Shown here in pieces: positions 18,740-26,634 of a stretch of DNA of 64,000 bases. Each line of letters begins with the position of its first letter. The first letter of the stretch is position 1. The DNA comes from Bosea sp. ANAM02 (GTDB taxonomy: Bacteria > Pseudomonadota > Alphaproteobacteria > Rhizobiales > Beijerinckiaceae). Below the pieces are notes generated by a model. It had not been told where the DNA came from and searched no databases. It was given only the letters and a program-made list of their open reading frames with translations. Position numbers and translations under genes: made by a program. The stretch is taken from positions 4,492,001-4,556,000 of the forward strand of contig NZ_AP022848.1 of assembly GCF_011764485.1 (NCBI RefSeq). The letters run 5' to 3'.

Positions 18740-19726
18740 TCAGGCGCCCTGCGCGATGGCTTCGATGCCCGGCATGCCGCCGAGCTGCGGCGCGAAGCTC
18801 TCCCAGACCTTGCGCGCGCCGTCCTGCCAGCCCTGGCGGTTCTCGGCCGGCACGACCTTGCCTCCTTCGGCCCTGGCGCGCGCCATCGAGGCTTCCTCGT
18901 CCGCCCGCATCAATTCGTCGAAATAAGCGATGCCCTCGGTCACCGCGGCGGTCAGGGCCTCGCGATCCTGCCGAGCCAGGCCCTTCCAGAAGGGCGCTGC
19001 GAACATCACGACGCCGCTCGCCCAGATATGGCCGGTCTCGATCAGCACTGGCACGACCTCGTACAGGCGGAAGCCGACATAGGCCGATTTGGTCAGGTCC
19101 ATGCAGTCGACCACGCCGGTCTTCAGCGCGTTATAGGTCTCGGGGATCGGGATCGGCGTGGGAAAGGCGCCGAAACCCGACCAGAGCGCGGTATGAAGCG
19201 GGCTCTGGATGACGCGGATGCGCTTGCCCTTGACCGAGGCGGGCGTGGTCAACGGCTCCTTCGCCAGGAGATGGCGGGCGCCGTAATTGATGAAACCCGG
19301 CACGACGAAGCCCTGCGCCTCATAGAGCTTCCGAAGCTCCGTGCCGAGCGGCCCGGACAGCGTCCGGGCGAGATGATCGCGATCACGGAACAGGAAGGGC
19401 AGGTCAAGAATCTGCCCGGCCGGCACCCAGGCCGAGAGCGAGGACACGGTCGAGAGCGCCGCCTGGATCGAGCCGAGGCGCAGGCCCTCCGCCACCTCCT
19501 TCTCGCCGCCGAGCGCGGCATTGGGCACGATCCGCAGATCGAAGCGGCCGGGCGCCGTGCGCTCCAGGATCTCGGCGATGCGCCGCCAGATCTTCGTCTC
19601 CGGCTTGTCCTCTCCCAGAAGCGAGGCGACGGTCATCGGCCGGCCGGCGGCGACAACCCGACCGCTCCTGAGGATGGCCGGCGCGGCAAGCGAAGCGGTG
19701 GCGAACTGGCGGCGGGTGATCGGCAA
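18740..19726 (-). CDS. TRAP transporter substrate-binding protein (DctP family), orphan
   Basis: 328 residues. The N-terminus MPITRRQFATASLAAPAIL is a twin-arginine-type signal. The DctP fold is indicated by LRIVPNAALGGEKEVAEGLRLGSIQAAL, LPFLFRDRDHL, GKRIRVIQSPLHTALWSGFGAFPTPIPIPETYNALKTGVVDCMD and the arginine-bearing RIRV segment that contacts carboxylates. Such proteins hand organic acids to DctQ/DctM membrane partners, but none is encoded nearby. It must use a distant membrane component or act as a sensor. It shares its strand with the glyoxalase-like gene. Confidence 0.88.
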   Translation of the reverse strand: MPITRRQFATASLAAPAILRSGRVVAAGRPMTVASLLGEDKPETKIWRRIAEILERTAPGRFDLRIVPNAALGGEKEVAEGLRLGSIQAALSTVSSLSAWVPAGQILDLPFLFRDRDHLARTLSGPLGTELRKLYEAQGFVVPGFINYGARHLLAKEPLTTPASVKGKRIRVIQSPLHTALWSGFGAFPTPIPIPETYNALKTGVVDCMDLTKSAYVGFRLYEVVPVLIETGHIWASGVVMFAAPFWKGLARQDREALTAAVTEGIAYFDELMRADEEASMARARAEGGKVVPAENRQGWQDGARKVWESFAPQLGGMPGIEAIAQGA

Positions 19727-19912
19727 GGCTTGCCTCCTTCGGCACAGATAGGGGGATCGCCCGAAACGCGCCTGGCTTCAAGAGGATATGGCGCTCGGCA
19801 GACGGACACGCCGTGCATGCCCTCTGCAACGACGCTTTGTGCAGGCAACGAAGCAGTGGATTTCGTCGGCGCCGATCGGCTAACCGGGACGAGACCGCCG
19901 ACGGAGACGATG

Positions 19913-20788
19913 ATGAGCGAGACCCATGAGATTGCCTCCGACAGGCTGCGCGCGACGGTGCGGGCACAAGGTGGCGAATTGATCGCGCTCTCCGACGCGA
20001 ACGGGCCGGCGCTCTGGCATGGCGGGCCGGACTGGCCGCGCCATGCGCCGGTGCTGTTCCCGATCGTCGGGCGGCTGAGCGACGACAGGCTGGTCCATCA
20101 GGGGCGTTCCTACCGCCTAACCCAGCATGGCTTCGCCCGCGATAGCCTGTTCACATGGCTCGAACGTAGCGCGGATCGAGCCGTGCTGGAATTGCGGGAG
20201 AGCCCGGAGACCCTGGACATATATCCGTTCCGGTTCGTGCTGCAGATGATCTACGCGGTCGCAGGCGATACGCTGACCGTGACCTCGCGGGTAAGCAATC
20301 CGGCCGAAGTACCGTTGATCTGCGGCGTCGGTGCGCATCCCGCCTTTCTCTGGCCGTTGAGCGAGGGCGTCGCGAAACAGGCGCATCGCCTGACTTTCCC
20401 CCAGGCGGAGCCGGGCCAGGGTCGCGGCGTCGAGGCCGGCCTGCTGACCGCGCCGATCCCCCTGCCCTTCAAGGGCACGGAACTCGATCTCGACGAAAGC
20501 CTCTTCGTCAACGACGCGATCGTGATCCCCGATACCGCCAACCGCTCGGTGCGCTTCGCGGCGCTGGACGTGTCAGGGCGGGAGAGCCGCGCCCTGACCG
20601 TGAGCTGGGAAGGCTACAAGGACCTCGGCATCTGGTCGAAGCCGTCAGGGGCGCCGTTCCTGTGCATCGAGCCCTGGTACGGCATGGCGAGCCCCGCCGG
20701 ATGGCGGGGCGAAATCGCGGAGAAGCCCGGCATCCTCAGGCTGGCGCCGGGCGAGAGCCGCGATTTCATCTGGCGGGCGACCCTGTAG
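19913..20788 (+). CDS. Aldose 1-epimerase family protein
   Basis: 291 residues from the ATG at 19913, with GGAG at 19903-19906. The ATG at 19910 is immediately adjacent and possible. A very long upstream extension (to 18686) runs antisense to the TRAP gene and is rejected. The galactose mutarotase-like fold is supported by LRATVRAQGGELIALSD, HAPVLFPIVGRLSDDRL, QHGFARDSLF, GVGAHPAFLWPL with a candidate catalytic His, and LCIEPWYGMASP with a candidate catalytic Glu. These resemble the YeaD/LACX-like branch acting on sugars or sugar phosphates. It stands alone on the plus strand. Confidence 0.82.
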   Translation: MSETHEIASDRLRATVRAQGGELIALSDANGPALWHGGPDWPRHAPVLFPIVGRLSDDRLVHQGRSYRLTQHGFARDSLFTWLERSADRAVLELRESPETLDIYPFRFVLQMIYAVAGDTLTVTSRVSNPAEVPLICGVGAHPAFLWPLSEGVAKQAHRLTFPQAEPGQGRGVEAGLLTAPIPLPFKGTELDLDESLFVNDAIVIPDTANRSVRFAALDVSGRESRALTVSWEGYKDLGIWSKPSGAPFLCIEPWYGMASPAGWRGEIAEKPGILRLAPGESRDFIWRATL

Positions 20789-20803
20789 CATTTCACCCGC
20801 GCC

Positions 20804-20916
20804 GTCATCCCGGGCGGAGCGAAGCGGAGACCCGGGATCCATTCCGGAGCACAGCCGATAGAGGCTCAGGTGTGGATTCCGGATCGGCGCGGCTGACGCC
20901 GTTTGTCCGGGATGAC
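20804..20916. repeat. Intergenic palindromic repeat, family A copy 3
   Basis: GTCATCCCGG (20804-20813) and CCGGGATGAC (20907-20916) are perfect terminal arms. Internal pairs include GGAGACCCGGGATCC and GGATTCCGGATCGGC. It lies between two converging genes, the epimerase-like gene and the peptide-binding protein, and fills nearly the whole gap. Confidence 0.8.
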
Positions 20917-20954
20917 CTCTCAAAGGGCAACCCTGGAGAACTCGCCCTCGCCCT

Positions 20955-22544
20955 TCACTTCTTCTCGACATTCCAGAACAGCATGACCGGCGCCGCCAGA
21001 ACGCCGGTGATGTTGGTGCGCCTTGCATAGGGCTGGTCGAACTGGCCGAGCACGCGATAGGGCTGCATCTCGGCCAGACGCTTGTGCAGCGCCTCCAGCG
21101 CCAGCTTGCGGCTGGCATCGTCGGGCGCATCGACGAAGGCGCCGCGCAGCTTTTCGGCCTCGGCATCGCAGGGCCAGCCGGCCCAGGCCCGTTCGCAGGC
21201 CATGTTGGTGCCGATATTGGTCAGGGGCGACTGCATGGTCGCGCCCGAGGCATAGGTGACGAACAGGTTCCAGCCGCCCTGGTCCGGCGCGCTCTTGTTC
21301 TGCTGGCGGGTGGTGACGGCGCCCCAGTCCGAGAACTGCACGTCGACATTGAACCCGACCTTCTTCAGCGAGGAGGCCGCGACCTCCGCCATGCGGCCGA
21401 TCGGAGCGATGTCGTTGCTGGTCGTCAGCACCAGCTTTTCGCCCTTGTAGCCGCTCTCCTTCAGGAGTTCGCGCGCCTTGTCGAGATTCGGCTTGGCATA
21501 ACCTTCGGTCCCGACCTCCGTGCCGTTCGGGCCGCCGCAGACGAAATAGGCGTTGCAGCGCTTCCACCATTCCTCGTCGCCGAAACCGGCCGCGAGGAAA
21601 TCCGCCTGCTCGGTCGCGTAGGCCAGTGCGAGCCTGGCCTTCGGATTGTCGAAGGGCGGGTGGAGATGGTTCGGCCGCAGCATCACCTGGTTGGCGAGGT
21701 TGGAGTAGCGGTCGACCTTGACCTGCTTGTTGGCGGAGATGACCGGGATGAGGTCCTGGCTCGGCTGCTCCCAGATGTCGATCTCGCCCGTCTGCAGGGC
21801 GGCGGCTGCGGTCGCCGCATCCGGCATGATCTGCCATTCGACCCGATCGACCTTGACGACGCGCCCGCCGGCGAGGCCATCGGCCGGCTCGGACCGCGGT
21901 ACATAGTCGGGATTGCGATCATAGACGACCTTCGAGCCGCTGCGCCATTCCTCGCGGTTGAACTTGAACGGTCCGGAGCCGATCGTCTCGGTGATCGGCT
22001 TCATCGGATCGGACTTGGCGTCGGACTCGCGCATGATGACCGGGATCTGGCCGACGGCCGAACCCAGGGCGAAAGGCACCAGCGCCATCGGGCGCTTCAG
22101 CTTGAGGCGGAAGGTGGCGTCGTCCACCGCCTCCATGCCCTCGGTATATTCACCGAGCTTGCCGCCGATCGTATCGCGCTTCATCCAGCGGCCGAGCGAG
22201 GCGATGACGTCCTTCGTCGTCACCGGCTGGCCGTCATGGAATTTCAGCCCCGGGCGGAGCTTGAAGGTCCAGGTCAGCTTGTCCGGCGAGGTCTCGAAGC
22301 TCTCGACCATCTGCGGCTTCGGCTGGAGGTTCGAATCCCAGGCGAAGAGCGTCTCGTAGATCATCAGCCCGTGCATACGGGTGATGACGATCGAGGCCGC
22401 GACCGGATCGAGCGTCTTGAGATCGGCATGCGGAGCGACGCGCAGGATGCGGTTCGAGGCCGGCTGCGACTGCGCCGATGCCTGAAGCGGCAGGAACGCG
22501 GCGGCCGACAGCAGCAGCGCGGCGGTGAAACGGGACAGTTGCAT
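20955..22544 (-). CDS. Peptide-type ABC transporter substrate-binding protein (SBP_bac_5)
   Basis: 529 residues. A signal peptide ends at LQASAQS. The family 5 pattern is clear: VAPHADLKTLDPVAASIVITRMHGLMIYETLF, LRPGLKFHDGQPVTTKDVIASL, IGSGPFKF and YGVPRSEP-like RNPDYVPRSEPADG. It is closely related to the protein at 44566-46167, sharing the NYVPRSEP-like segment, SDWGAV and APDQGGWN, so the two are paralogues. It is followed on the same strand direction by D-aminopeptidase and M20 genes upstream at higher coordinates, suggesting uptake of D-amino-acid-containing peptides. No permease or ATPase is adjacent. Confidence 0.9.
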   Translation of the reverse strand: MQLSRFTAALLLSAAAFLPLQASAQSQPASNRILRVAPHADLKTLDPVAASIVITRMHGLMIYETLFAWDSNLQPKPQMVESFETSPDKLTWTFKLRPGLKFHDGQPVTTKDVIASLGRWMKRDTIGGKLGEYTEGMEAVDDATFRLKLKRPMALVPFALGSAVGQIPVIMRESDAKSDPMKPITETIGSGPFKFNREEWRSGSKVVYDRNPDYVPRSEPADGLAGGRVVKVDRVEWQIMPDAATAAAALQTGEIDIWEQPSQDLIPVISANKQVKVDRYSNLANQVMLRPNHLHPPFDNPKARLALAYATEQADFLAAGFGDEEWWKRCNAYFVCGGPNGTEVGTEGYAKPNLDKARELLKESGYKGEKLVLTTSNDIAPIGRMAEVAASSLKKVGFNVDVQFSDWGAVTTRQQNKSAPDQGGWNLFVTYASGATMQSPLTNIGTNMACERAWAGWPCDAEAEKLRGAFVDAPDDASRKLALEALHKRLAEMQPYRVLGQFDQPYARRTNITGVLAAPVMLFWNVEKK

Positions 22545-22615
22545 CGGGTTTTCTCCTCCTTCGTCACCGGCCTTGCGGCACCACCCCTCTGCGGAGCCGC
22601 TTCAGCCGGCGCGTT

Positions 22616-24121
22616 TCAGGCTCGTTTCATCTGCAAGATCCTTGCCCGATGGCCGGCAACCCGCAAGCCGCCTTCCGCATCGAGCCAGAGGCAGGGTCGC
22701 GCAAGCCAGGGCCCGTGCAGGTGGCTGGCGAGCGCGCGGCCGTTCGGCAGCGGCGTCAGGCGTGAGACCGTCCCGCCGGCAGGCCAGGGCATCAGCGCCG
22801 TGCCGTCGGCCCGGATTTCGATCTCCGTGCCGAACCGGGGGTCGCGCCAGCGCCCGACGAGCCGCGCGTCGAGCGGGGTATCGGCCGGCACGCGCCGGAG
22901 CGACCGCTCGACGCCGCCGATCAGGCCCGTGAGACGATCCTTGCCTTCCTGCTTCAGGCGGATGTCGAGATAGGCCGGCAGGCTGCGCAGGCCGCCTTCG
23001 CCATCGGTGATCAGGCGCTCGAAGCCACCCATGAAGCTGATCGAATCCGCGGCGATCTCGGCCCAGAACGGCCCCTCGTCGCTGGCGAACAGGCCGGCAG
23101 GCGCGCTCGCGATCGTCGGCAGGTCCTGCCCGAGCAAGGCCGCCAGCACCGTCAGGGCCGGCCAGAGCGCTTCCTCCTCGCGATTGGACAGCACGACGAC
23201 GCCGACGCCATGGGCCGGCGACATCCAGAAATGGTTGCGATAGCCGGCGAGCGAGCCGCCATGGCCGACGATCCCGGTCTCGCCGAGCCGGCTGCAGACC
23301 AGGCCCAGCCGGTAGACGCTCTCGCTGCCATCAGCGAAATGGCGGGGCGCGGTCAGGCGCTCCAGCATGCCGGCGAGCGGGCCGCGCCCCGCCAGCAGGG
23401 CCGAGGCCCAGCCGGCAAGATCGGTGGCGGAACCGACGATCCCACCCGAGGCGGAGAAATGCGGGCCGTTATGGCCGCGCCGCCAGGCCGTGCCGTCATT
23501 CCAGTAGCCGGTGGCGAGGCCGGGAACGATCTCCGAGCCGTCATAGGGCAGGCGGAAGGCGGCGCCCAGTTCGCCGGAGAGCTCCGCGACAGTTTCCTTA
23601 TAGGGCTTTCCGGTGACCTGTTCGAGGATGCGCTGGCCGAGCCGCCAGCCGGTATTGGAATAGGCCATCTCGGTGCCGGGCTCGGCATTCAGCGCGGGAA
23701 AGCGGCAGGCCATCGCGAAGACCTCTTCCGCGCTCAAGGTCGCAGTGAAGGGCACGCCCTGATGCCAGAGGGCCTCCATCATGTCCGGCAGGGCGCCCGT
23801 CATGTCGAGGGCGCGGCCGAGTTCGACCGCGGCGAGCGGCGCCGGCAATTCGCCGAGCCAGCGGCCGAGCGGCGCATCGAGCGGAATGCCGGCCCGCAGC
23901 AAGGCGACCGCGAGGATATGCTTGCTGATCGAGGCGAAGCGGTTCGGCGTCTGCGGCGTGAAGGGCACGCCGTATTCGATGCTGGCGAGACCGCCGGCAA
24001 AGGACTCGCGCACGCCGTCGCGGTCGAAGAGCACGACGGCGCCGCCCGGGCCCGCCGCGCTCTGCCAGTTCGCGACGATTTCCTGCGCGCGTCTCGCCGC
24101 GCCGGTCCAGTCCAGTGCCAT
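22616..24121 (-). CDS. dap: D-aminopeptidase (serine beta-lactamase-like fold)
   Basis: 501 residues from the ATG at 24121, preceded by GGAGGGG. The catalytic set is Ser64-x-x-Lys67 (ASISKH), Tyr154-x-Asn156 (AYSNT) and His287 (VGHGGS). These positions agree within two residues with those I recall for Ochrobactrum anthropi DAP (Ser62, Lys65, Tyr153, His287), and the total length is close to its ~520. The C-terminal ~160 residues form the extra domains that restrict DAP to free N-terminal D-residues (SFMGGFERLITDG, ADTPLDARLVGRWRDPRFG). It probably releases D-Ala or other D-amino acids from peptides. It starts 12 bp after the M20 stop. A longer frame to 24406 is rejected. Confidence 0.85.
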   Translation of the reverse strand: MALDWTGAARRAQEIVANWQSAAGPGGAVVLFDRDGVRESFAGGLASIEYGVPFTPQTPNRFASISKHILAVALLRAGIPLDAPLGRWLGELPAPLAAVELGRALDMTGALPDMMEALWHQGVPFTATLSAEEVFAMACRFPALNAEPGTEMAYSNTGWRLGQRILEQVTGKPYKETVAELSGELGAAFRLPYDGSEIVPGLATGYWNDGTAWRRGHNGPHFSASGGIVGSATDLAGWASALLAGRGPLAGMLERLTAPRHFADGSESVYRLGLVCSRLGETGIVGHGGSLAGYRNHFWMSPAHGVGVVVLSNREEEALWPALTVLAALLGQDLPTIASAPAGLFASDEGPFWAEIAADSISFMGGFERLITDGEGGLRSLPAYLDIRLKQEGKDRLTGLIGGVERSLRRVPADTPLDARLVGRWRDPRFGTEIEIRADGTALMPWPAGGTVSRLTPLPNGRALASHLHGPWLARPCLWLDAEGGLRVAGHRARILQMKRA

Positions 24122-24132
24122 GCGCCCCTCCA

Positions 24133-25293
24133 TCAGCCCTGCGGCCGGGCTTCGCCGAGCAGATTGCGCAAGGCCCGCATGAAGACGCGCGCGCCGGGGC
24201 CGATCGCATCGTCCGGGAAGTCGAAATCGGGATTGTGCAGATGCGCGGTCTCGCCCGAGCCGAGGAGGAACATCGCGGACTTGGAGCGGCGCCCGAACAG
24301 GCCGAAATCCTCCGAGCCACGCGAGGGCGGCGTCGGACCGTGCGGCACCTTCTCCTCGTCCATCGCCCGGCGCAGCATCGCGACGGCCTCGGGCTCGTTC
24401 TCGCAATGGTGGAAGATGTCGTGATAGCTGATCTCGACGGCGAGCCTCCCGGCCTCGGCCGCTTCGCGCGCCAGTTTCTCGGCGGCTTCGCAGAGCGCGC
24501 CCATCTGCGCATCATTGACGGTGCGCAAGGTCGCCCAGAGCTCGCCATGGCCGGGCGCGATGCCGAAAGCCTGCTCGCCGATCTCGACATGGGTCACCGT
24601 CACCAATCGGAAATTGGCGTCGAGCGGCCCACCGGGGCCAAGCGCCGTCAAGGCAGGGATCAGCGTCGCGATGGCAGGAGCCGGCGAGCGGCCGTGCTCG
24701 GGGGTCGAGGCATGCGAGGTCTCGCCGGTCAGGACGATCTTGATGCCGCGCGAGGCACAGTTGGCGGCGCCTTCCGAGATGCGGGCATGGCCGACGGGCA
24801 CCCCCGGACGGTTGTGAAGCGAGAAGGCGTAATCCGGCATGATTTCCTCGAATTTCGGATCGGCCATCACCGCGGCGGCGCCGGCGCCGGTCTCCTCTGC
24901 CGGTTGAAAGAGCAGGATGGCGCGGCCCTTCCTGGGCGGATTGCGCTGCAGGCCACGCGCCAGGCCGGCGAGGATGGTCATATGGCCGTCATGGCCGCAG
25001 AGATGACCCTTGCCGGGAATTTCGGAGCGATGATCGCTGCCGGAGAGTTCCTCGATCGGCAACGCGTCGAGCTCGGCGCGGATCAAAACGGTCGGGCCTG
25101 GCTCGGCACCCTCGTAGATCGCCGCGACACCATGGCCGCCGAGCTCGGTGACGATGCGGTTCGGCCCCGTCGGCTTGAGGAAATCGACGATGGTCGCGGC
25201 GGTTTCGCGCTCCTCGCCCGAGATTTCAGGCCTGCGATGCAGCCGATGCCGGAGATCGACGAGATCGACCATATCGCTGTTGGTGGGGAACAC
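24133..25293 (-). CDS. M20 family amidohydrolase (hippurate hydrolase / N-acyl-amino acid deacylase type)
   Basis: 386 residues from a GTG at 25293, chosen because GGGAGG lies 8 bases upstream; an ATG at 25272 lacks a ribosome site. Metal-binding motifs are LIRAELDALPIEE, GKGHLCGHDGHMTIL and FQPAEETGAGA (the EE pair), with a late His in AHLHNPDFDF. The lid domain carries SRGIKIVLTGETSHAS. Members cleave N-acyl or N-benzoyl groups from amino acids. It is the first gene of a three-gene minus-strand run (M20, D-aminopeptidase, peptide-binding protein), pointing to degradation of modified or D-peptides. Confidence 0.88.
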   Translation of the reverse strand: MFPTNSDMVDLVDLRHRLHRRPEISGEERETAATIVDFLKPTGPNRIVTELGGHGVAAIYEGAEPGPTVLIRAELDALPIEELSGSDHRSEIPGKGHLCGHDGHMTILAGLARGLQRNPPRKGRAILLFQPAEETGAGAAAVMADPKFEEIMPDYAFSLHNRPGVPVGHARISEGAANCASRGIKIVLTGETSHASTPEHGRSPAPAIATLIPALTALGPGGPLDANFRLVTVTHVEIGEQAFGIAPGHGELWATLRTVNDAQMGALCEAAEKLAREAAEAGRLAVEISYHDIFHHCENEPEAVAMLRRAMDEEKVPHGPTPPSRGSEDFGLFGRRSKSAMFLLGSGETAHLHNPDFDFPDDAIGPGARVFMRALRNLLGEARPQG

Positions 25294-25418
25294 AGATGAA
25301 GCCTCCCGGGTCGCTATGCGGCCGGCGGATCGCCGGCTCTTGCCCGGAAAGGTTCGACACTTCAGCCGCTTCGGCAACCCGCGTCATCGCCGGGGGCGGC
25401 ATGCGCGGGCGCTGGATC

Positions 25419-25539
25419 GGAGCATTTCCGCGTTTCTCCGAAATCGCGAAAATGCTCCGGCTTCTTGACTACCGCATATTCGCTGACGCGGACCTTCGGT
25501 TCTTCACGCGAACCGGCATCCACTTCGCTCGAAAATGCT
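25419..25539. repeat. Palindromic intergenic repeat of the AAAATGCTCC type, with trailing conserved segment
   Basis: GGAGCATTTCCGCG (25419-25432) pairs with CGCGAAAATGCTCC (25445-25458) with one mismatch. The following bases to 25539 contain a second conserved-looking block (TTCACGCGAACCGG, CACTTCGCTCGAAAATGC) that abuts the stop codon of the next gene. I recognise this type from rhizobial-order genomes from memory only. The rest of the 246-bp gap shows no gene. Confidence 0.6.
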
Positions 25540-25755
25540 TTAGTTGCCGAGCTCGGCCTCGATCTCGGCGTCGAAGGCCTGGGCCAGCATGGCGCGGCAC
25601 GCCTCGGCCTGCTGGCGCGCCGAATCCAGCGCGATATGGGGGAGGATCTCGGCGAGATCGCGCAGGGCGAAATCGACGGCCGAGAGGAGGCCCAGCGCCG
25701 GCTCGGCAATGGCAGCCGGCTTTTGCGGCAAGCGGAACGCAATGACCTGACCCAT
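25540..25755 (-). CDS. Small conserved-looking hypothetical protein
   Basis: 71 residues from the ATG at 25755, which has GTGAG 7 bases upstream; GTG 25767 and ATG 25761 are alternatives. The N-terminus MGQVIAFRLPQKP is followed by a single predicted helical bundle (GLLSAVDFALRDLAEILPHIALDSARQQAEACRAMLAQAFDAEIEAEL). There is no signal peptide, membrane segment or cysteine-rich site. Codon use resembles neighbouring genes. The function is unknown; it could be a small regulatory or structural protein. Confidence 0.55.
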   Translation of the reverse strand: MGQVIAFRLPQKPAAIAEPALGLLSAVDFALRDLAEILPHIALDSARQQAEACRAMLAQAFDAEIEAELGN

Positions 25756-25848
25756 AGGCATACTCACGCTGAAAGCGAATCGGCCCTCAGTGTGCGGCGG
25801 CAGGCTTCAGAAAGTGGTTAACGGCGAAATTGCGGCGGGAGCGATTGC

Positions 25849-26589
25849 TCAACCATAGCCATGCAGGCCGGCGCCATGGCGCTTCAGCCAGGCCTCCGCC
25901 TCTTCCGTATGCGGGCAGAGCTTGTGGGTCAGCGCCCAGAAGCGATGCGAATGGTTCATCTCCTTGAGATGCGCCACCTCGTGGGCCGCGAGATAGTCGA
26001 GCACCGCGGGTGGCGCGAGGATCAATCGCCAGGAGAAGCTGAGATGCCCCTGCGAGGAGCAGGAGCCCCAGCGGCTCGTGGTGTCGCGAATGGTGATCTT
26101 GCGGGCGGGAATGCCGAGCGTCGCGGTGTGGCGGCGCACCGCTTTTTCGAGATCGTCGAGTGCGAGCTTGCGCAAGAAATCCTTGACCCGGCGCGAGACA
26201 TGCGCGGCATCGCCTGCGACCGCGATGACAGGCGCGCCGTCGCTATCGCGCGTTGCCTGCGTCAGCCCGCGCGCCTTCGACCAGTGGACGATGCGATGCG
26301 GCACGCCGCGTAGCGGTATGCTCTGGCCGGGCTCGAACGGCACGGGGCGCGGGCGCCTGGCCATGCGCGCGGCGATCCAGCCGCCATGATTCTCGGCGAA
26401 GCTGCGGCCTGCCGCGAAATCGGCGCGCTCGGGCAGAGTCAGGGTGATCTCGCCCGTCGCCTGCGAGACGCGCAACGTCATCCGCCGCGCGGCGCTGCGA
26501 CGCTTGACCAGAACGGCATAGCGCGCGCCGGCATGCACGACCTCGATCCGATCGGGATCCGGCTGGCGCCTGAACAGGGAAATGCGCAT
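25849..26589 (-). CDS. YgjP-like zinc metallopeptidase (M48-related, DUF45)
   Basis: 246 residues. The zinc site is AAHEVAHLKEMNHSHRFW, with His203-Glu204-x-x-His207 and a further His at 213/215. The family marker SRWGSCSSQGHLSFSWRLILAP (around residues 172-193) precedes it. The N-terminal half (VLVKRRSAARRMTLRVSQATGEITLTLPERA) is the usual beta-rich lead-in. YgjP-family proteins are soluble and of uncertain substrate; some are annotated as UTP pyrophosphatases. It stands alone between the small hypothetical gene and the PHB depolymerase, all on the minus strand. Confidence 0.88.
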   Translation of the reverse strand: MRISLFRRQPDPDRIEVVHAGARYAVLVKRRSAARRMTLRVSQATGEITLTLPERADFAAGRSFAENHGGWIAARMARRPRPVPFEPGQSIPLRGVPHRIVHWSKARGLTQATRDSDGAPVIAVAGDAAHVSRRVKDFLRKLALDDLEKAVRRHTATLGIPARKITIRDTTSRWGSCSSQGHLSFSWRLILAPPAVLDYLAAHEVAHLKEMNHSHRFWALTHKLCPHTEEAEAWLKRHGAGLHGYG

Positions 26590-26634
26590 CGCCCACGATT
26601 GTGCGGGATTCGCGGGCGATGGGGAAGAGTTGCC

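Noticed and set aside
18686..19912. Long N-terminal extension of the aldose-1-epimerase-like gene
   Set aside because: The extension is antisense to the TRAP binding protein, and the conserved domain begins right after the ATG at 19913 with a ribosome site.
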